A stretch of 64,000 nucleotides of DNA from Chenggangzhangella methanolivorans (GTDB lineage Bacteria; Pseudomonadota; Alphaproteobacteria; Rhizobiales; Methylopilaceae), in contig NZ_CP081869.1 in assembly GCF_019797865.1 (NCBI RefSeq), forward strand, positions 1,054,001 to 1,118,000. Reading direction: 5' to 3'. Below the pieces are notes generated by a model. The model ran no database searches and was not told the origin of the DNA. It saw only the letters and a list, made by a program, of their open reading frames with translations. This document shows, piece after piece, positions 47,315-55,430 of this stretch (position 1 is its first letter; each line of letters begins with the position of its first letter). The position numbers were made by a program, and so were the translations under genes.

Positions 47315-48496
47315 ATGACCTTCACCTCCTCCTGGAACTACCCCACCCGCGTTCTGTTCGGCCCGGGCCGGATCTCGGAGCTCGCCGCCGCCTGCGGGAC
47401 CGCCGGGATCACGCGTCCGCTCTTCGTCACCGACGCAGGGCTGAAGGACGCCGACATCACCAAACGCGCCCTCGACCTGCTGGACGGCGCGGGGCTGAAG
47501 GTCGCGCTCTTTTCCGACGTGAAGGGAAACCCCACCAACGCGAACGTCGAGGCGGGCGTCGCGGCCTATCGCGCCCATGAGGCCGACGGCGTGGTCGCCT
47601 TCGGCGGCGGCTCGGGGCTCGACGTCGGAAAGCTCGTGGCCTTCATGGTCGGGCAGACGCGGCCCGTGTGGGATTTCGAGGACGTCGGCGACTGGTGGAC
47701 GAGGGCCGACGCCGCGAAGATCGCGCCGATCGTGGCCGTTCCGACCACGGCCGGCACCGGCTCGGAGGTCGGCCGCGCGGCGGTGGTGACCAATGAGGAG
47801 ACCCACGAGAAGAAGATCATCTTCCATCCGAAGATGCAGCCCGTCGTGGTGGTCGCCGACCCCGAGCTCACCATCGGCCTGCCGCCGAAGCTCACCGCCT
47901 GGACCGGCTTCGACGCGCTGGCGCACTGCCTCGAGGCGTTTTCGGCGCCCGGCTTCCACCCGATGGCCGACGGCATCGCGGTCAACGGCGCGCGGCTCAT
48001 CAAGACCTATCTGCCGCGCGCGGTCGCGGACGGCTCGGACATCGAGGCGCGCGCCAACATGCTGGCGGCCGCCTCCATGGGCGCGGCCGCGTTCCAGAAG
48101 GGGCTGGGGGCGATCCACTCGATGTCGCACCCCGTCGGCGCGATCTACGACACCCATCACGGCCTGACCAACGGCGTGGTGATGCCCTACGTGTTCCTCG
48201 CCAACCGCCCCGCGATCGAGGAGCGGTTCTCGCGGATCGCGAAATCCTTCGACATCGAGGGCGGTTTCGACGGCTTCATCGGCTGGGTGCTGGAGTTCCG
48301 CGAAAAGCTGTTCGTGGCCAATACGCTTGCGGACCTCGGCGTCGACGAGAGCCGGATCGGCGAGCTCGCCGCGAAGGCCGAGGCCGACCCGTCGACCGGC
48401 GGCAATCCCCTGCCCTTCAAGGCGGCGAACTTCGAGACGCTGTTCCGCGCCGCCATCCGCGGCGACCTCGAGGCGGCGAAGGGCGCAGCCTCGTGA
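47315..48496 (+). CDS. Iron-containing alcohol dehydrogenase
   Basis: 393 residues. N-terminal FGPGRISEL, cofactor loop AFGGGSGLDVGK, VPTTAGTGSEV, and the Fe ligands within FDALAHCLEAF, IHSMSHPVGA and THHGLTNGV. This is the type III alcohol dehydrogenase family. In the locus it would oxidise gamma-glutamylethanolamide to the aldehyde used by the preceding enzyme. Its stop overlaps the GTG start of the amidotransferase as GTGA, so the two are coupled. Confidence 0.9.
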   Translation: MTFTSSWNYPTRVLFGPGRISELAAACGTAGITRPLFVTDAGLKDADITKRALDLLDGAGLKVALFSDVKGNPTNANVEAGVAAYRAHEADGVVAFGGGSGLDVGKLVAFMVGQTRPVWDFEDVGDWWTRADAAKIAPIVAVPTTAGTGSEVGRAAVVTNEETHEKKIIFHPKMQPVVVVADPELTIGLPPKLTAWTGFDALAHCLEAFSAPGFHPMADGIAVNGARLIKTYLPRAVADGSDIEARANMLAAASMGAAAFQKGLGAIHSMSHPVGAIYDTHHGLTNGVVMPYVFLANRPAIEERFSRIAKSFDIEGGFDGFIGWVLEFREKLFVANTLADLGVDESRIGELAAKAEADPSTGGNPLPFKAANFETLFRAAIRGDLEAAKGAAS

Positions 48497-49374
48497 CCGC
48501 CCGCCCCGTCCGCCTGCTCGTCGCCGAGGGCAACACCCCGGCGCTCCGCGAGCGCCATGCGAAAACCTCCGGCCAGACCCCGAGCGCGTTCTACGCCGGC
48601 GTCCTCGGCGGACTCGCCAAGGAGCTCGGCTTCGAGGCCAAGATCGATCTCTGCTTCCCGGCCGACGAGGGCGCGAACCTGCCGTCCGGCGAGGATCTTT
48701 CGGGCTATGACGGCGTCGCCATCACCGGCTCCGGCCTCAACCTCTGGAAGGCCGAGCGCGAGTCGCTGGCGCAGGTCGAGTTCGCGCGCGCGGTCTATGC
48801 GAGCGGGCTGCCGTTCTTCGGTTCCTGCTGGGGCCTGCAGGTGGCCGCGGCGGCGGCCGGCGGAGAGGTGAAGCTCAATCCCGCCGGCCGCGAGATCGGC
48901 ATCGCGCTCGATCCGGCTGACCGAAGCCGGCCGCGCCCATCCGATGCATGAGGGGCGCCTCGAGGTCTTCGACGCCCCCGCGATCCATTCCGACGAGGTG
49001 GCGAGCCTGCCCGAAGGCGCGACCGTCACCGCCACCAACGAACTCTGCAGCGTGCAGGCGGCCGAGATCCGCCATGGCGGCGGCGTGTTCTGGGGCGTCC
49101 AGTTCCACCCCGAATACACCTTCGCGGAGCTCGGCGGGATCCTCACCCGCTACACGCCGATCATGATGCAGGAGGGCTTCTTCCGCGACGAGCAGGGGCC
49201 GCGACCTACATCGCCGATCTCGTGGCGCTCGACGCCGAGCCCGGCCGCAAGGACCTCGCCTGGCGGCTCGGCGTCTCGACCTCGGTGCTGGAGCCTGCGT
49301 TGAGGCGCGCCGAGCTCACCAACTGGCTGAGGAATCAGGTCGGCCCCGCCATGAGCGCGCGCGGGGGGGCGTGA
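48493..49374 (+). CDS. Class I glutamine amidotransferase-like gamma-glutamyl hydrolase (two frameshifts)
   Basis: About 293 residues. The catalytic Cys is in FFGSCWGLQVAA and the His-Glu pair in QFHPEYTFAE, so the triad is complete. There is no synthetase domain; the extra C-terminal 80 residues (VALDAEPGRKDLAWRLGVS) form a helical tail. Stand-alone enzymes of this kind, such as PuuD, split gamma-glutamyl amides. Here the likely reaction is release of glutamate and glycine from gamma-glutamylglycine, or deprotection at another step. Breaks near 48925 and 49195. Confidence 0.82.
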
Positions 49375-49427
49375 GGGCGCCGCGCGTGCTGGCGCATTTT
49401 CTCGCTCGACGCTGACGCAACACCGCG

Positions 49428-49522
49428 GTCATGCCCGCGCGGCAGAGCGGGCATCCACGACTTACCGGGATCGCGGAGCGCCCGCCGAAGTCGTGGATAC
49501 CCGAGCAGAGCTCGGGCATGAC
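49428..49522. repeat. Palindromic repeat family A, copy 3
   Basis: Outer arms GTCATGCCCGCGCGGC and GCTCGGGCATGAC, inner arms ATCCACGACTT and AAGTCGTGGAT. First of two tandem copies that fill most of the 346-base gap between the amidotransferase and DUF3060 genes. Confidence 0.85.
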
Positions 49523-49573
49523 GATCGAAAGCGCCTCGCCAAGAGTATGATGGGGTCAATCTCGCTCACCGCC

Positions 49574-49668
49574 GTCATGCCCGCGCGGCAGCGCGGGCAT
49601 CCACGACTTTCTGGGATCGTAGAGCCCTACGCCAAAGTCGTGGATGCCTGAGCAAAGCTCGGCATGAC
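49574..49668. repeat. Palindromic repeat family A, copy 4
   Basis: Same arms as copy 3, with a hinge reading GATCGTAGAGCCCTACGCC. The 51 bases between copies 3 and 4 hold nothing recognisable. Confidence 0.85.
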
Positions 49669-49720
49669 GGTCGAGGCGACGCCGCCTGGTCCGGACTGCC
49701 CTAACCCCCGCCGAAGCCCC

Positions 49721-50248
49721 TCACTTCGCCTGCTTCACCGTGTTGGCGGCGCCCATCGACGAGATCTTCGGCTTCGGGGCGCCGTCGGCGGTCTTCCACT
49801 CGACGGCGTTGTCCGCGCCGTTCACCTGAAGCGTCGAGGCGCCGGCCAGGATCAGCGTCACCTTCTGCTGCGCTCCCGCGATCTCGACCCTGGCCGAGCC
49901 CTCGGTCGGCTTGATCGTCGCCGCAACCTCGTTCTGGGTGACGTCGACGCCGAGCGCGCCCGTCTCGCCGCCCCGCACCTTGTGGCCGACGCCCGAGACC
50001 AGCATCTCCTTCGCCGCCTCGAACGTCACCTCGTGGGCCGAACCGTAGACGATGACTTTCCCGCAGGCGCCCGTGAGCTCGATTTTGTTCTCCGCACCGT
50101 AGATCCCGACGTCCTCGCCGCCGCACGGAACCTCGCGGCTGATGCCGACGCCCTCGATCTTCAGCGGCTCGGCGAGCGCGGACGCCGGGATGGCGAGCGC
50201 AAGCGCGAGGCTCGCGCCGGGCGCGATGCGGGCGAAACGGATGGTCAT
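49721..50248 (-). CDS. DUF3060 secreted protein
   Basis: 175 residues with a signal peptide (ASLALALAIPASALA). The mature part is a repetitive beta-solenoid-like sequence (GEDVGIYGAENKIELTG, GKVIVYGSAHEVTFE, ASTLQVNGADNAVEWK), as in DUF3060. Such proteins are periplasmic or surface exposed and have no assigned function. It runs opposite to the amino-alcohol genes. Confidence 0.8.
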   Translation of the reverse strand: MTIRFARIAPGASLALALAIPASALAEPLKIEGVGISREVPCGGEDVGIYGAENKIELTGACGKVIVYGSAHEVTFEAAKEMLVSGVGHKVRGGETGALGVDVTQNEVAATIKPTEGSARVEIAGAQQKVTLILAGASTLQVNGADNAVEWKTADGAPKPKISSMGAANTVKQAK

Positions 50249-50331
50249 GCGAAATCCCCTCGAACGAGCCCGGTTCCGGCGGGCCGCGCCGGACATCGCG
50301 CCGAAGCCCCCTGGGTCAAGCGGCCCTCAGG

Positions 50332-50523
50332 TCACAGCGCGGGCGCAAAAAACGCCGCGAGCGCGCCGATGCCGAGGCCGAGCGCGAGCGCCTTCAGCAG
50401 CTGCGCCGCGCTCACCTCGTCCTCGGCCGGCGTGGGCGTATAGACAGCTCTCCGGCCGAAGGTCTTGGGCCGGTCGTCGTCGTTGGTCTTCCGGCCCCGG
50501 TTCTGGAACACCCGATACTCCAT
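50332..50523 (-). CDS. Small protein with C-terminal membrane helix, unknown
   Basis: 63 residues: a charged N-terminal half (RGRKTNDDDRPKTFGRR) and a hydrophobic end (LLKALALGLGIGALAAFFAPAL) that would insert as a tail anchor. Start ATG 50523 has AGGAGACGCG upstream. No family recognised; it may be a real small gene judging from the ribosome site and helix. Confidence 0.5.
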   Translation of the reverse strand: MEYRVFQNRGRKTNDDDRPKTFGRRAVYTPTPAEDEVSAAQLLKALALGLGIGALAAFFAPAL

Positions 50524-50711
50524 GCGCGCGTCTCCTCAGACGGCCGCGTGCCGGCCGTCGTCCTCCTCGGTGATCTGATCGCTTGTTCCAAGCCCCGTTC
50601 ATGGAGCCGTCCTGGCTCCCGGGCGAGCGATCTCTACCCCGCGAACGCGGCGACTGCGCGTCGGGTTACGTCACGAAACGGACCATGGTGAAGCAGGCGT
50701 TAACACGCGTC

Positions 50712-51911
50712 TCAGACGGCCTTCAGCGCGGTGTCGAGATCCTCGATCAGGTCGTCGACATGCTCGAGCCCGACCGAGAGCCGCAGCGTGGCGTCCACGA
50801 TCCCCACCGCCTCGCGGTCAGCGGGCGACAGGCGCTGGTGCGTCGTCGTGGCGGGATGGGTCAGAATCGACTTGGCGTCGCCGAGATTGTTGGAGATCTT
50901 GACGACCTCGAGCGCGTTGCCGAGCCGGAACGCCTCCTGTTTGCCGCCGTCGACGCGGAACGCCACCAGCGTGCCGCCGCCCGACATCTGCTTCTTCACG
51001 AGCGCCGCCTGCGGATGGTCGGGCCGCCCGCAATAGGACAGGGTCGTGATCTTCGGATGGGCCGCGAGATAGTCCGCGATGGCGGCCGCGCTCGCCTGCA
51101 TGCGCTCCACGCGCAGCGCCAGCGTCTCCAGCCCCTTGGCGAGCGTCCAGGCGTTGAACGGCGAGAGCGACGGCCCGGTCTGGCGCAGGAAGGTGTGGAG
51201 GTGGTCCATCACGAACTTCTCCGACCCCAGCACCATGCCGCCGAGCGTGCGGCCCTGCCCGTCGATGTGCTTGGTGGCCGAGTAGACCACGACGTCAGCG
51301 CCGAGCTTCAGCGGCTTCTGCAGGATCGGCGTCGCGAACACGTTGTCGACGACGAGCAGCGCCCCGGCCTCATGGGCGATCTTGGCGATCGCCTCGATGT
51401 CGTAGACCTCGAGCGTCGGGTTGGTGGGCGTCTCGATGAAGAACGCCTTGGTGTTCGGGCGCACGGCCGCGCGCCACTGGTCGAGATCGCCGCCGTCGAC
51501 GAGCGTCGAGGGCACGCCGAAGCGCGGCAGCAGGTCCTCGACGACGTAGCGGCAGGAGCCGAACAGGGCTTTGGCCGCCACCACGTGGTCGCCGGTCTTG
51601 ACCTGACAGAGCATCGCTGCGGTGACCGCCGCCATGCCCGAGGCCGTCGCGCGGCCGGCCTCGGCGCCTTCGAGCGCGATCATGCGCTTTTCGAAGGTGG
51701 AGACGGTCGGGTTCGAGAAGCGCGAATAGATGAAGCCCGGGTCGCGCCCGTCGAAGCGGGCCTCGGCCGCCTCCATGGTCTCGTAGGCGAAGCCGGAGGT
51801 GAGGAACATCGCCTCCGACATCTCGCCGTAGCCGGACCGCGCCTCGGCCTCGTGCACGAGGCGGGTGGCGTCATGGAGCTGGCGGTCTTTGGGGAGCGAT
51901 GCGCGGGCCAT
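50712..51911 (-). CDS. metZ: O-succinylhomoserine sulfhydrylase
   Basis: 399 residues of the Cys/Met-metabolism PLP family. The PLP lysine is in YSATKHIDGQGRTLGG, preceded by the phosphate-binding ASGMAAVTAA and VVDNVFATP. FIYSRFSNPTV and GYGEMSEAMFLTSGF are typical of MetZ. It converts O-succinyl- or O-acetylhomoserine plus sulfide to homocysteine. The SAM-II riboswitch 68 bases upstream supports the assignment to methionine synthesis. Confidence 0.93.
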   Translation of the reverse strand: MARASLPKDRQLHDATRLVHEAEARSGYGEMSEAMFLTSGFAYETMEAAEARFDGRDPGFIYSRFSNPTVSTFEKRMIALEGAEAGRATASGMAAVTAAMLCQVKTGDHVVAAKALFGSCRYVVEDLLPRFGVPSTLVDGGDLDQWRAAVRPNTKAFFIETPTNPTLEVYDIEAIAKIAHEAGALLVVDNVFATPILQKPLKLGADVVVYSATKHIDGQGRTLGGMVLGSEKFVMDHLHTFLRQTGPSLSPFNAWTLAKGLETLALRVERMQASAAAIADYLAAHPKITTLSYCGRPDHPQAALVKKQMSGGGTLVAFRVDGGKQEAFRLGNALEVVKISNNLGDAKSILTHPATTTHQRLSPADREAVGIVDATLRLSVGLEHVDDLIEDLDTALKAV

Positions 51912-51979
51912 GGGGGCGACCTCAGAAGGATCGGCCGGGCCGCGACGGTGAGAAAACCCTTGGGCGTCGCGCGTCCGGC

Positions 51980-52036
51980 CTTTTAGCGGTTTCGTTTAAC
52001 GTGGCTGCAAGCCGGCCGGCCCAAAGAACCACGGGA
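51980..52036 (-). ncRNA. SAM-II riboswitch ahead of metZ
   Basis: Read leftward, GTGGTT begins the first stem, then GGCCGGCCGGCTTGCAGCC, ACGTTAAACG, and the closing pseudoknot strand CGCTAAAAG. CTTGCAGCCACGTTAAA and GCTAAA at these distances are the conserved SAM-II core. Binding of S-adenosylmethionine would lower metZ expression. The metZ start lies 68 bases downstream. Confidence 0.9.
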
Positions 52037-52115
52037 GAGCGCTGGAGTTACGCCCCGCGGCGCTTGGCGTCAACGCCGCTTGTCGGTAAAGCCGGATATC
52101 GACCGCCCCACGCCC

Positions 52116-52205
52116 GTCATGCCCGGCGAAGCCGGGTATCCACGACTTCGGCGTAGAGCGAGGCGATGCAAAGTCGTGGATGCCCGAGACAAGCTCGGGC
52201 ATGAC
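52116..52205. repeat. Palindromic repeat family A, copy 5
   Basis: Outer arms GTCATGCCCGGCG and GCTCGGGCATGAC, inner arms ATCCACGACTT and AAGTCGTGGAT, with a GGCGTAGAGCGAGGCG hinge. The right end overlaps the dcd start codon. Confidence 0.85.
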
Positions 52206-53322
52206 GGCGACAGTTCGGGAGCGCGCCTTGCTCGGTTCGGATCAAATCGGCGGCATTCTGCCTTCGCAGGCGATCGAAAGACTGATCGCCGAGGGCGCGA
52301 TCGCGCTCGACCGCCCGGTCGCCGCCGACCAGATCCAGCCGGCGAGCCTCGACCTGCGGCTCGGGCCGGTCGTCCACCGCGTGCGCGCGAGCTTCCTGCC
52401 GGGCGGGGCCTCGGTCGCGGAGCGCCTGAAGGAGCTGACGCTCCACACCATCGACCTCGAACAGGGCGCGGTGCTCGAAACCGGCTGCGTCTACATCGCG
52501 CCGCTGATGGAGCGGCTCGCCCTGCCGGCGGACGTCGCCGCCGCCACCAATCCGAAAAGCTCGACGGGTCGCCTCGACGTCTTCACCCGCGTCATCGCCG
52601 ACGGCGCGCGGGCCTTCGACCAGATCCCGGCCGGCTATTCCGGCCCGCTGTTCGCTGAAATCTCCCCGCGCACCTTCCCGGTGCTGGCGCGCGCCGGCTC
52701 GCGCCTCAGCCAGCTTCGGCTGCGCCGCGGCGAGGCGCGCCTTACCGACGCCGAACTCGCCGACCTCCAGACGCGCGCGCGCCTCGTCGACGACGACGCG
52801 GCCGACGTGAAGGGCGGCGTCGCGGTCACCGTGGACCTCAAGGGCGACGGCGAAGGCCTCGTCGGCTGGCGGGCGAAGCGCCACACCGGCGTCGTGGACG
52901 TCGATGCGCCCGGCGCCAACGCGGTGGAGGATTTCTGGGAGCCGATCCGCGCCGGCCGTTCCGGCCTCATCCTCGATCCGGGCCAGTTCTACATCCTCGC
53001 CTCGCGCGAGGCCGTGCAGGTGCCGCCCGACCACGCCGCCGAGATGACGCCGTTCGATCCGCTGGTGGGCGAGTTCCGCGTGCACTATGCGGGCTTCTTC
53101 GATCCCGGCTTCGGCCATTTCGAGGCCGGCGGCTCGGGCGCGCGCGCCGTGCTCGAGGTGCGCTCCCACGAGGTGCCGTTCATCCTCGAACACGGCCAGA
53201 CGGTCGGCCGCCTCGTCTACGAGCGCATGCTGGAGCGCCCGGCGACGCTCTACGGCGAGCTCAAGACGTCGAATTACCAGGGCCAGAAGTTGAAGCTCTC
53301 CAAGCATTTTCGGGCGCCGTGA
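52201..53322 (+). CDS. dcd: dCTP deaminase, long alphaproteobacterial form
   Basis: 373 residues, nearly twice the usual 190. Each half has a dUTPase/Dcd jelly-roll: LQPASLDLRLG-type segment IQPASLDLRLG, NPKSSTGRLDVFTRVIADG, GYSGPLFAEISPRTFPV in the first; DPGQFYILASREAVQVPPD, HYAGFFDPGFGHFEAGG, LEVRSHEVPFILEHGQTVGRL in the second. The PKSS-x-GR motif holds the catalytic-site Arg/Ser and the second-half AGFFDPGF-like loop is also kept. It deaminates dCTP to dUTP. The ATG chosen (52201, MTATVRERAL) is inside the repeat end; an in-frame ATG at 52180 would also be inside it. Confidence 0.88.
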   Translation: MTATVRERALLGSDQIGGILPSQAIERLIAEGAIALDRPVAADQIQPASLDLRLGPVVHRVRASFLPGGASVAERLKELTLHTIDLEQGAVLETGCVYIAPLMERLALPADVAAATNPKSSTGRLDVFTRVIADGARAFDQIPAGYSGPLFAEISPRTFPVLARAGSRLSQLRLRRGEARLTDAELADLQTRARLVDDDAADVKGGVAVTVDLKGDGEGLVGWRAKRHTGVVDVDAPGANAVEDFWEPIRAGRSGLILDPGQFYILASREAVQVPPDHAAEMTPFDPLVGEFRVHYAGFFDPGFGHFEAGGSGARAVLEVRSHEVPFILEHGQTVGRLVYERMLERPATLYGELKTSNYQGQKLKLSKHFRAP

Positions 53323-53493
53323 GGGCGGGCGGGTGACCTTGGAATCTCAGCAAACATCGCTCTAGAGCGGCCTATTTTGCTCAAGCTGCCAGCAATATTT
53401 GCGCACCAATTGAAAAACTCAAGAGTTTGTATGAGTCCTTCTAACAACGAATTTCGAGCGTAGCTCCAGTTTGGCAAACCTAGAGATCCCCGA

Positions 53494-53931
53494 ATGACCG
53501 ACTTTGCTGGCATCGACGATGATGATTTCCTTGTCTCCCCCTGCATTCTCGAGCAGCGCAGGACGGGCGTTATCGAACCACTAAGCGTGAGAGGGCTCTG
53601 CGGAATCGTAGAAGAAGCGCCGAGGGAACTCGCTGTCCTCGGAATTGAAGTCACCCCCGAGGCAATCGTTCGGCGCGTTCGCGCTGAGCTAGAACGCGGC
53701 GTTGGTTGGGGACAGTACGTGCAGCCGAGCGCGGAAAATTTTCAGGCGGCGTTGGCTGAAGAGCGGCTCGACGATTTTTGCTTGGCGTTTCAGAAGCTCT
53801 ATGGAAACGGCTCGATCTTCCGCGAACCGATGGCCAAGCCTGAGATCCGGGCGTTTATCGACGCCTACGAGATTGAAATGCCGGTCTTCGGAGAGGACCT
53901 GTACCGATCGGCGCGGCTACGCCTGAACTGA
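53494..53931 (+). CDS. Hypothetical acidic protein, probably acquired
   Basis: 145 residues, acidic, no signal or helix: MTDFAGIDDDDFLVSP at the start and MPVFGEDLYRSARLRLN at the end. Codons and the 170-base upstream gap are less GC-rich than the rest of the window. It lies between dcd and an insertion sequence. No family is recognised; a helical C-terminus and small size would fit an accessory or immunity-type protein, but that is a guess. Confidence 0.55.
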   Translation: MTDFAGIDDDDFLVSPCILEQRRTGVIEPLSVRGLCGIVEEAPRELAVLGIEVTPEAIVRRVRAELERGVGWGQYVQPSAENFQAALAEERLDDFCLAFQKLYGNGSIFREPMAKPEIRAFIDAYEIEMPVFGEDLYRSARLRLN

Positions 53932-54086
53932 GGAACGCGCACCAGGCAGCTATCGCCGGCGCCAAGCGACATCGGCGCGCTGGATCGAGCACACGTTCCG
54001 CAGCTACGAAGGCGATCTAGACGTTGCGGTGGTTGGCGCATCAGGCCTACTGGCCACCCGTGACCCGTATGTATGGACCGGCTGCT

Positions 54087-54300
54087 GTTCGCAACTGAGG
54101 CGTGCTGGTGCGGAAGTCGCTGATATGTATCCGGCCTGTTTGATCGGCTCGCGGGCCGTGGCCTTGATGGGAATACGCACGCGCATTTGGTCTCATTAGC
54201 GGACAGGTCGCCAAGCGACCCTAAGGGTCATCAGACTCCGAGCGCGTTGATCGATCCGTTCCATGCAGTTCTCGGTCGCGAACTTAACGAGGCTACGGCT
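54087..54300 (-). ncRNA. Candidate guide (seek/bridge) RNA region of the insertion sequence
   Basis: This 214-base non-coding right end follows the transposase stop and begins with an 11 bp hairpin: GCCGTAGCCTC at 54308-54318 and GAGGCTACGGC at 54289-54299, with the TGA stop codon in its loop. IS1111-type elements encode a target-guiding RNA in this position. The RNA limits cannot be set from one copy. Confidence 0.4.
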
Positions 54301-55365
54301 TCAGATCGCCGTAGCCTCAACAGGGTGAGCGTCGAACGCCCTGTCATGACGTAGAACGCTCCAGGCGATGCGGGCGAGCTTGTTGGCCAGCGCCGTCGCC
54401 AGCTTGTTGCGGTGAAGGCGCGTCGCCGCTTCCTTCAGCCACGATCCGAAGCTGAACCGCTCCCAGTTCTGCGGCCGCATGAGGATGACGTTCGCAGCCT
54501 GGATGAACAGCGTTCTCAGATAGCGGCTGCCGCGTTTCGAGATGCGCCCGAGGATCGACCTCCCGCCAGTGCTGTACTGCCGCGGCACAAGGCCGAGCCA
54601 GGCGCCGAAATCGCGTCCGCGTTCGAAGGCTTCGCCCGTTCCGATCGCGGCGACCACGCCGGTGGAGATGAGCGGCCCGACACCCGGCACGCTCATCAAC
54701 CGACGGCAGTTCTCTTCGGTCTGGCTGATCTGCTCGATCTCACGGGTGATGGTCTCGATGCGTTCGTCCAACCAGAGCCAGTCCTCATAAAGCCCAACGA
54801 TCAGGTCGTGCATGCGCGGCGAGATCTCGCTCTCCCTGTTCCTCAAGATCTCGAACAGCGAGTTGCGCAGCGAGCGCGAACCTGTCCTGACCGCGATGCC
54901 CTGTTCGATCAGGAAGGCGCGGATCTGGTTGATGGTCGCGGTGCGGCGGGACACCAGCCGCGAGCGCACTCGATGACAGGATTGGAGATCGAGCTGATCC
55001 TGCGTCTTCTCCCGAACCAGGTTTAGGTTCGGCCGCAATGCCGCCTCAGCAATCGCCTCTGCGTCGTTGTAGTCATTCTTCTGGCCCTTCACGAAGGGCT
55101 TCACGTAGATCGCCGGAATGATCCGAGGCTCATGGCCGAGCTCACGCAGCGTCCGGCTGACAAAGTGCGCGCTCAGACAGGCCTCCATTCCGACGATGCA
55201 GGGCGGAAGCGCCCTGAACGTCTCGACGAGGGCAAGCCGTCGGATCTTCTTCCGGAACGCGATCTTCCCGTCGGGGCCAAAACCCACGACGTGAAAGACG
55301 TCCTTGCCGATATCGATTCCGACGGATGTCAGCGCGGGCGTTGTGGTTTCGCGGGTCGTTTGCAT
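54301..55365 (-). CDS. IS110-family transposase (IS1111 group)
   Basis: 354 residues. N-terminal DEDD/RuvC-like domain: SVGIDIGKDVFHVVGF (first Asp), GMEACLSAHF, KPFVKGQKNDYNDAEAIAEA (with the catalytic Asp pair); then LVSRRTATINQIRAFLIEQGI and the C-terminal Transposase_20 domain with the SVPGVGPLIS and LGLVPRQYSTGGRSILGRISKRG motifs carrying the Ser nucleophile region. VKPFVK-x-QKND-x2-DAEAI is typical of the IS1111 subgroup. The gene is intact, so the element may be active. Start ATG is preceded by GGAG inside a hairpin. Confidence 0.92.
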   Translation of the reverse strand: MQTTRETTTPALTSVGIDIGKDVFHVVGFGPDGKIAFRKKIRRLALVETFRALPPCIVGMEACLSAHFVSRTLRELGHEPRIIPAIYVKPFVKGQKNDYNDAEAIAEAALRPNLNLVREKTQDQLDLQSCHRVRSRLVSRRTATINQIRAFLIEQGIAVRTGSRSLRNSLFEILRNRESEISPRMHDLIVGLYEDWLWLDERIETITREIEQISQTEENCRRLMSVPGVGPLISTGVVAAIGTGEAFERGRDFGAWLGLVPRQYSTGGRSILGRISKRGSRYLRTLFIQAANVILMRPQNWERFSFGSWLKEAATRLHRNKLATALANKLARIAWSVLRHDRAFDAHPVEATAI

Positions 55366-55368
55366 GGG

Positions 55369-55430
55369 CTGCTTCTCCAGGTCTTCGCGGGCAACAGCCT
55401 TGAAGGCTAACCCGCCGAGGGAAGCAGCCG
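55369..55430 (-). promoter_or_regulatory. Hairpin enclosing the transposase leader
   Basis: GGCTGCTTC and GAAGCAGCC form the outer stem, GCGGG and CCCGC the middle stem, and AGCCTT with AAGGCT an inner one. The outer stem includes part of the end repeat and reaches to three bases from the transposase ATG. It could hide the ribosome site. Confidence 0.55.

Noticed and set aside
49428..49668. Two tandem repeats as a possible CRISPR array
   Set aside because: The units are 95 bp palindromes found singly elsewhere, with a 51-base gap and no short regular repeats or cas genes.
53932..54072. Frame fragments resembling a tyrosine-recombinase end (RWIEHTFRSY, RWLAHQAY)
   Set aside because: The two pieces are in different frames, the match is only to a few residues and no integrase body is present; not enough to call a gene.
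55366..55422. The 5' end of the insertion sequence as the guide RNA site
   Set aside because: Only 57 bases lie between transposase start and end repeat, too short for an IS110-type RNA; the 3' side is the better candidate.
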